Program-made: the position numbers and the translations under genes | The notes under the pieces: generated by a model | Told to the model about the DNA's origin: nothing | The model's database searches: none | Seen by the model: only the letters and a program-made list of their open reading frames with translations | Shown: positions 35,283 through 37,212 of the stretch, in pieces | How positions within the stretch are numbered: the first letter of the stretch is position 1 | Layout: each line of letters opens with the position of its first letter | NCBI GenBank assembly: GCA_022844005.1 | Contig: JALHMN010000026.1 | Span: 1 to 37,212, forward strand | DNA length: 37,212 nucleotides | Reading direction: 5' to 3' | Source of the DNA: a bacterium | Lineage (GTDB): Bacteria > Pseudomonadota > Alphaproteobacteria > Ferrovibrionales > Ferrovibrionaceae

Positions 35283-35798
35283 CTATTTCCGGCGGATGAC
35301 GGCGTAGATGAAGTTCGTCAGGAATGCGGCCGAGACGCACGCGCTGAGGATGGCGATGAAGGCGATGATCGGCGCCATAGGCAGTTGAAGGTAGGGCGTG
35401 AAGTCACCCGACGTCTTTGCGCGCTCTGCCAGCAGCCAGACCCGCCAGGTCACCGCCCCCAGCGCAACTGCCCCCACCAGATTGATGACGATCGATTCGA
35501 TCCGGCGAATCAAGGCCGGCACGATGAAATCCAAGATATCGATGACGATGTGATTGTCGCGCCGGGTGACGACCGGCATGGCGCAGAAGACCACGATCAC
35601 CATCAGGATCTCGGTCAACTCCGTCGCGGCGGCCAGCGGCATGTTCAGGCTTCGCCCGGCGACATCCACTGCCGTGAGGATGGACATCAGGACCAGGGCG
35701 AGACCGGCGGCGAGCAGAACCGCGCGGGAGAGAACCCGCTCGATCCTGCCCATGCCTGCCGCGGCTTCGGCCTCGGTGTCGTTCGGCAGCTCCGACAT
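35283..35798 (-). CDS. dctQ: TRAP transporter small permease (DctQ)
   Basis: This 171-residue membrane protein has four hydrophobic helices and the DctQ motifs EILMVIVVFCAMPVVTRRDNHIVID. The ATG at 35798 is chosen over the upstream ATG at 35924, which would overlap dctP and add polar, non-family residues. It is the middle gene of dctPQM. Confidence 0.93.
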   Translation of the reverse strand: MSELPNDTEAEAAAGMGRIERVLSRAVLLAAGLALVLMSILTAVDVAGRSLNMPLAAATELTEILMVIVVFCAMPVVTRRDNHIVIDILDFIVPALIRRIESIVINLVGAVALGAVTWRVWLLAERAKTSGDFTPYLQLPMAPIIAFIAILSACVSAAFLTNFIYAVIRRK

Positions 35799-35827
35799 CG
35801 TCGGACCTTGCTTCCCCGCTGATGGCG

Positions 35828-36850
35828 CTACATGCCAGCCTTCACCTTGGCGGCTTCCGCACGAAGCTCTGCGAGCACTTCGGTTGCGTTGGTCAAGCCC
35901 TTCGCCTTGGCGGCATCGGCCCATTTCTGCTCGAGCGGCCCCAGGGCCGCCCGCACCGATTGTTCGATGGCCCTGTCGGCATGGAAAACCTTGTTGCCGA
36001 CCCTGATGGCCTCGACTTCGGCCTTCTTGGTACCCTCTGTCGTGACACTGCCCCAGATGCGCGAGAAGGTATCGCCCGAGACACGCATCAGCGCCGCCTG
36101 GTCCTTGGCGCTCAGCTTCGCGAGCTTGTCCGGGTTGATGAAGAGCGAGTAGCTCGAGTTGTAGAGGCCACCCGGCAGCACGAAAGTGTGAGTGAGCTTG
36201 TCGAGCAGCTTGAAGCTCTGGACGGTCTCCATCGGCATCATCGCGCCGTCGACCACGCCGGTCGACAGAAGTTCATAGATTTCGCTGATCGGCTTCTGGA
36301 CCGGCACCATGCCGAGCAGGTTGGCGATTTCGATCGTCGCACCCCCGGGAGTACGAATCTTGAGCCCCTTCATGTCGTCGAGGGATTTGATCTCGCGGCG
36401 CATGTTGTGCAGCCGGCCTTCGCTGACCATGACGCTGAGCACCGTGACGCCCTGATGCTCGTTGAACTTCTCCAGATACTTCTTGTAGATCCGCCAATAG
36501 GCGATGCTGCTCTCGACCGGGGTTTCGCCGAGCAAGGGGAGTTCCGCCACCTCCTGCAGCGTGAAGCGGCCGGGGTTGTAGGCATGCGCCGTGTATCCGA
36601 CATCCGCCAGGCCGTCGCGGACCGCGTCCACCTGCCCCGCCGTAGCACCCGCCGTCTTCGGCAACACGCGGAATTTGACGCGCCCTTCGGTCGCCTCGTC
36701 CACCAGCTTGAACCACTGCGGCAGCATCGTGACGTTGATCTGATGCTGCGGAGGCACCCAGGTGCTCACGGTCAGCGTGGTTTGGGCCGCCACCGGTATG
36801 GCACCTAGCAGCACAGCACCGGCGAGGCATGGAATGAGCTTACGGAACAT
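35828..36850 (-). CDS. dctP: TRAP transporter solute-binding protein (DctP)
   Basis: This 340-residue periplasmic binding protein has a Sec signal peptide (MFRKLIPCLAGAVLLGAIPVAA, cleaved after AVAA-like site near residue 22). GLADVGYTAHAYNPGRF (about 83-99) and the LKIRTPGG segment are visible; the arginine in the latter normally holds the carboxylate of the ligand. An organic acid is therefore expected. The ATG at 36850 with GGGAGG upstream is preferred over the earlier starts at 36868 and 37006. It is the first gene of the operon running through dctQ, dctM, the ligase and the crotonase. Confidence 0.94.
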   Translation of the reverse strand: MFRKLIPCLAGAVLLGAIPVAAQTTLTVSTWVPPQHQINVTMLPQWFKLVDEATEGRVKFRVLPKTAGATAGQVDAVRDGLADVGYTAHAYNPGRFTLQEVAELPLLGETPVESSIAYWRIYKKYLEKFNEHQGVTVLSVMVSEGRLHNMRREIKSLDDMKGLKIRTPGGATIEIANLLGMVPVQKPISEIYELLSTGVVDGAMMPMETVQSFKLLDKLTHTFVLPGGLYNSSYSLFINPDKLAKLSAKDQAALMRVSGDTFSRIWGSVTTEGTKKAEVEAIRVGNKVFHADRAIEQSVRAALGPLEQKWADAAKAKGLTNATEVLAELRAEAAKVKAGM

Positions 36851-37104
36851 GGAAAAGGATCCTCCCATTGTTTTGAGCATGTTGCGGCTGTGGTCATGGC
36901 GATCCACCGGAGACGACCGTAGACTAGCCGGATTTGCTTCCTCGGACGCTACGGACTGCACGAGCCGGCGACAACACGATTGCCCCCTCGCCGCCCCAGA
37001 ATTCACGGATGTGAAGGTCGCCTCGGCCGGAGCGCTCTAGAGTCGAGTTCAGCGTCAGCGACCTGTGCGCAGGACGCGCAGCATCCAGTGGGAGGAGCGT
37101 ATCA

Positions 37105-37212
37105 ATGCACGATCTCGTCATCAGAGGCGCGCTTTTGGTCGACGGCACCGGGGCCCGCCCATTCCGCGGCGATCTCGCAGTGTCCGGAACCAATGAAAAT
37201 ATCCGCAAGGAC
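37105..37212 (+). CDS. Amidohydrolase (D-aminoacylase-like), 5' part
   Basis: Only the first 36 codons are present. MHDLVIRGALLVDGTGARPFRGDLAVSG is the usual N-terminus of N-acyl-D-amino-acid deacylase/dihydroorotase-type amidohydrolases, before the metal-binding HxH. GGAGG (37091-37095) lies 9 nt before the ATG. It is divergent from dctP, so it may act on the imported compound. The last 20 or so bases are AT-richer and do not continue as the family does, so the contig end may be unreliable. Confidence 0.75.
   Translation, partial: MHDLVIRGALLVDGTGARPFRGDLAVSGTNENIRKD

Overview
The window is GC-rich DNA (by eye roughly two-thirds G+C) with densely packed operons, frequent GTG starts and many stop/start overlaps. 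Together with TRAP transport, CoA chemistry and an NAD-linked molybdenum formate dehydrogenase, this suggests a metabolically versatile alphaproteobacterium (Rhodospirillales/Rhizobiales-like); that placement is inference. The first 15 bases are identical to the 3' end of the Illumina read-2 adapter, so the window starts at an untrimmed contig end. No tRNA, rRNA, insertion sequence or CRISPR array was seen.

Layout. 1-5.7 kb: 3' part of an RsmB-type rRNA methyltransferase, a secreted protein, and a two-gene RND efflux pump (adaptor plus inner-membrane pump) on the minus strand. 5.9-13.1 kb: MFS transporter, MarR regulator, cupin protein, intradiol ring-cleavage dioxygenase, a lone acyl-CoA carboxyltransferase subunit, a family III CoA-transferase and a nitroreductase, which read as an aromatic/organic-acid catabolic neighbourhood. 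13.3-18.4 kb: fdsG-fdsB-fdsA-fdsD, a soluble NAD+-dependent formate dehydrogenase with cysteine at the metal site. 18.5-25.8 kb: plus-strand flavin monooxygenase, SDR, ketopantoate-reductase-like protein, luciferase-like monooxygenase, class III aminotransferase and D-2-hydroxyacid dehydrogenase, substrate unknown. 32-37 kb: minus-strand operon dctP-dctQ-dctM-acyl-CoA synthetase-crotonase (uptake and CoA activation of an acid), with a divergent amidohydrolase running off the end.

The most interesting part is 25.8-31.4 kb, five genes on the minus strand: selB (selenocysteine-specific elongation factor), a thioredoxin-reductase-like flavoprotein with a CAAC pair, a UGSC-motif protein whose U is an in-frame TGA at 28165-28167, and two tandem paralogous proteins of unknown function. 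A perfect 7-bp hairpin with a GUU loop (28136-28152) lies 12 nt after the TGA, where a bacterial SECIS element should be. Conventional gene calling would split or lose this selenoprotein. The cluster looks like a dedicated selenocysteine redox system: the decoding factor beside its client, a possible reductase, and two proteins that may be the substrates or the catalytic core. selA, selD and the Sec tRNA gene are not in the window.
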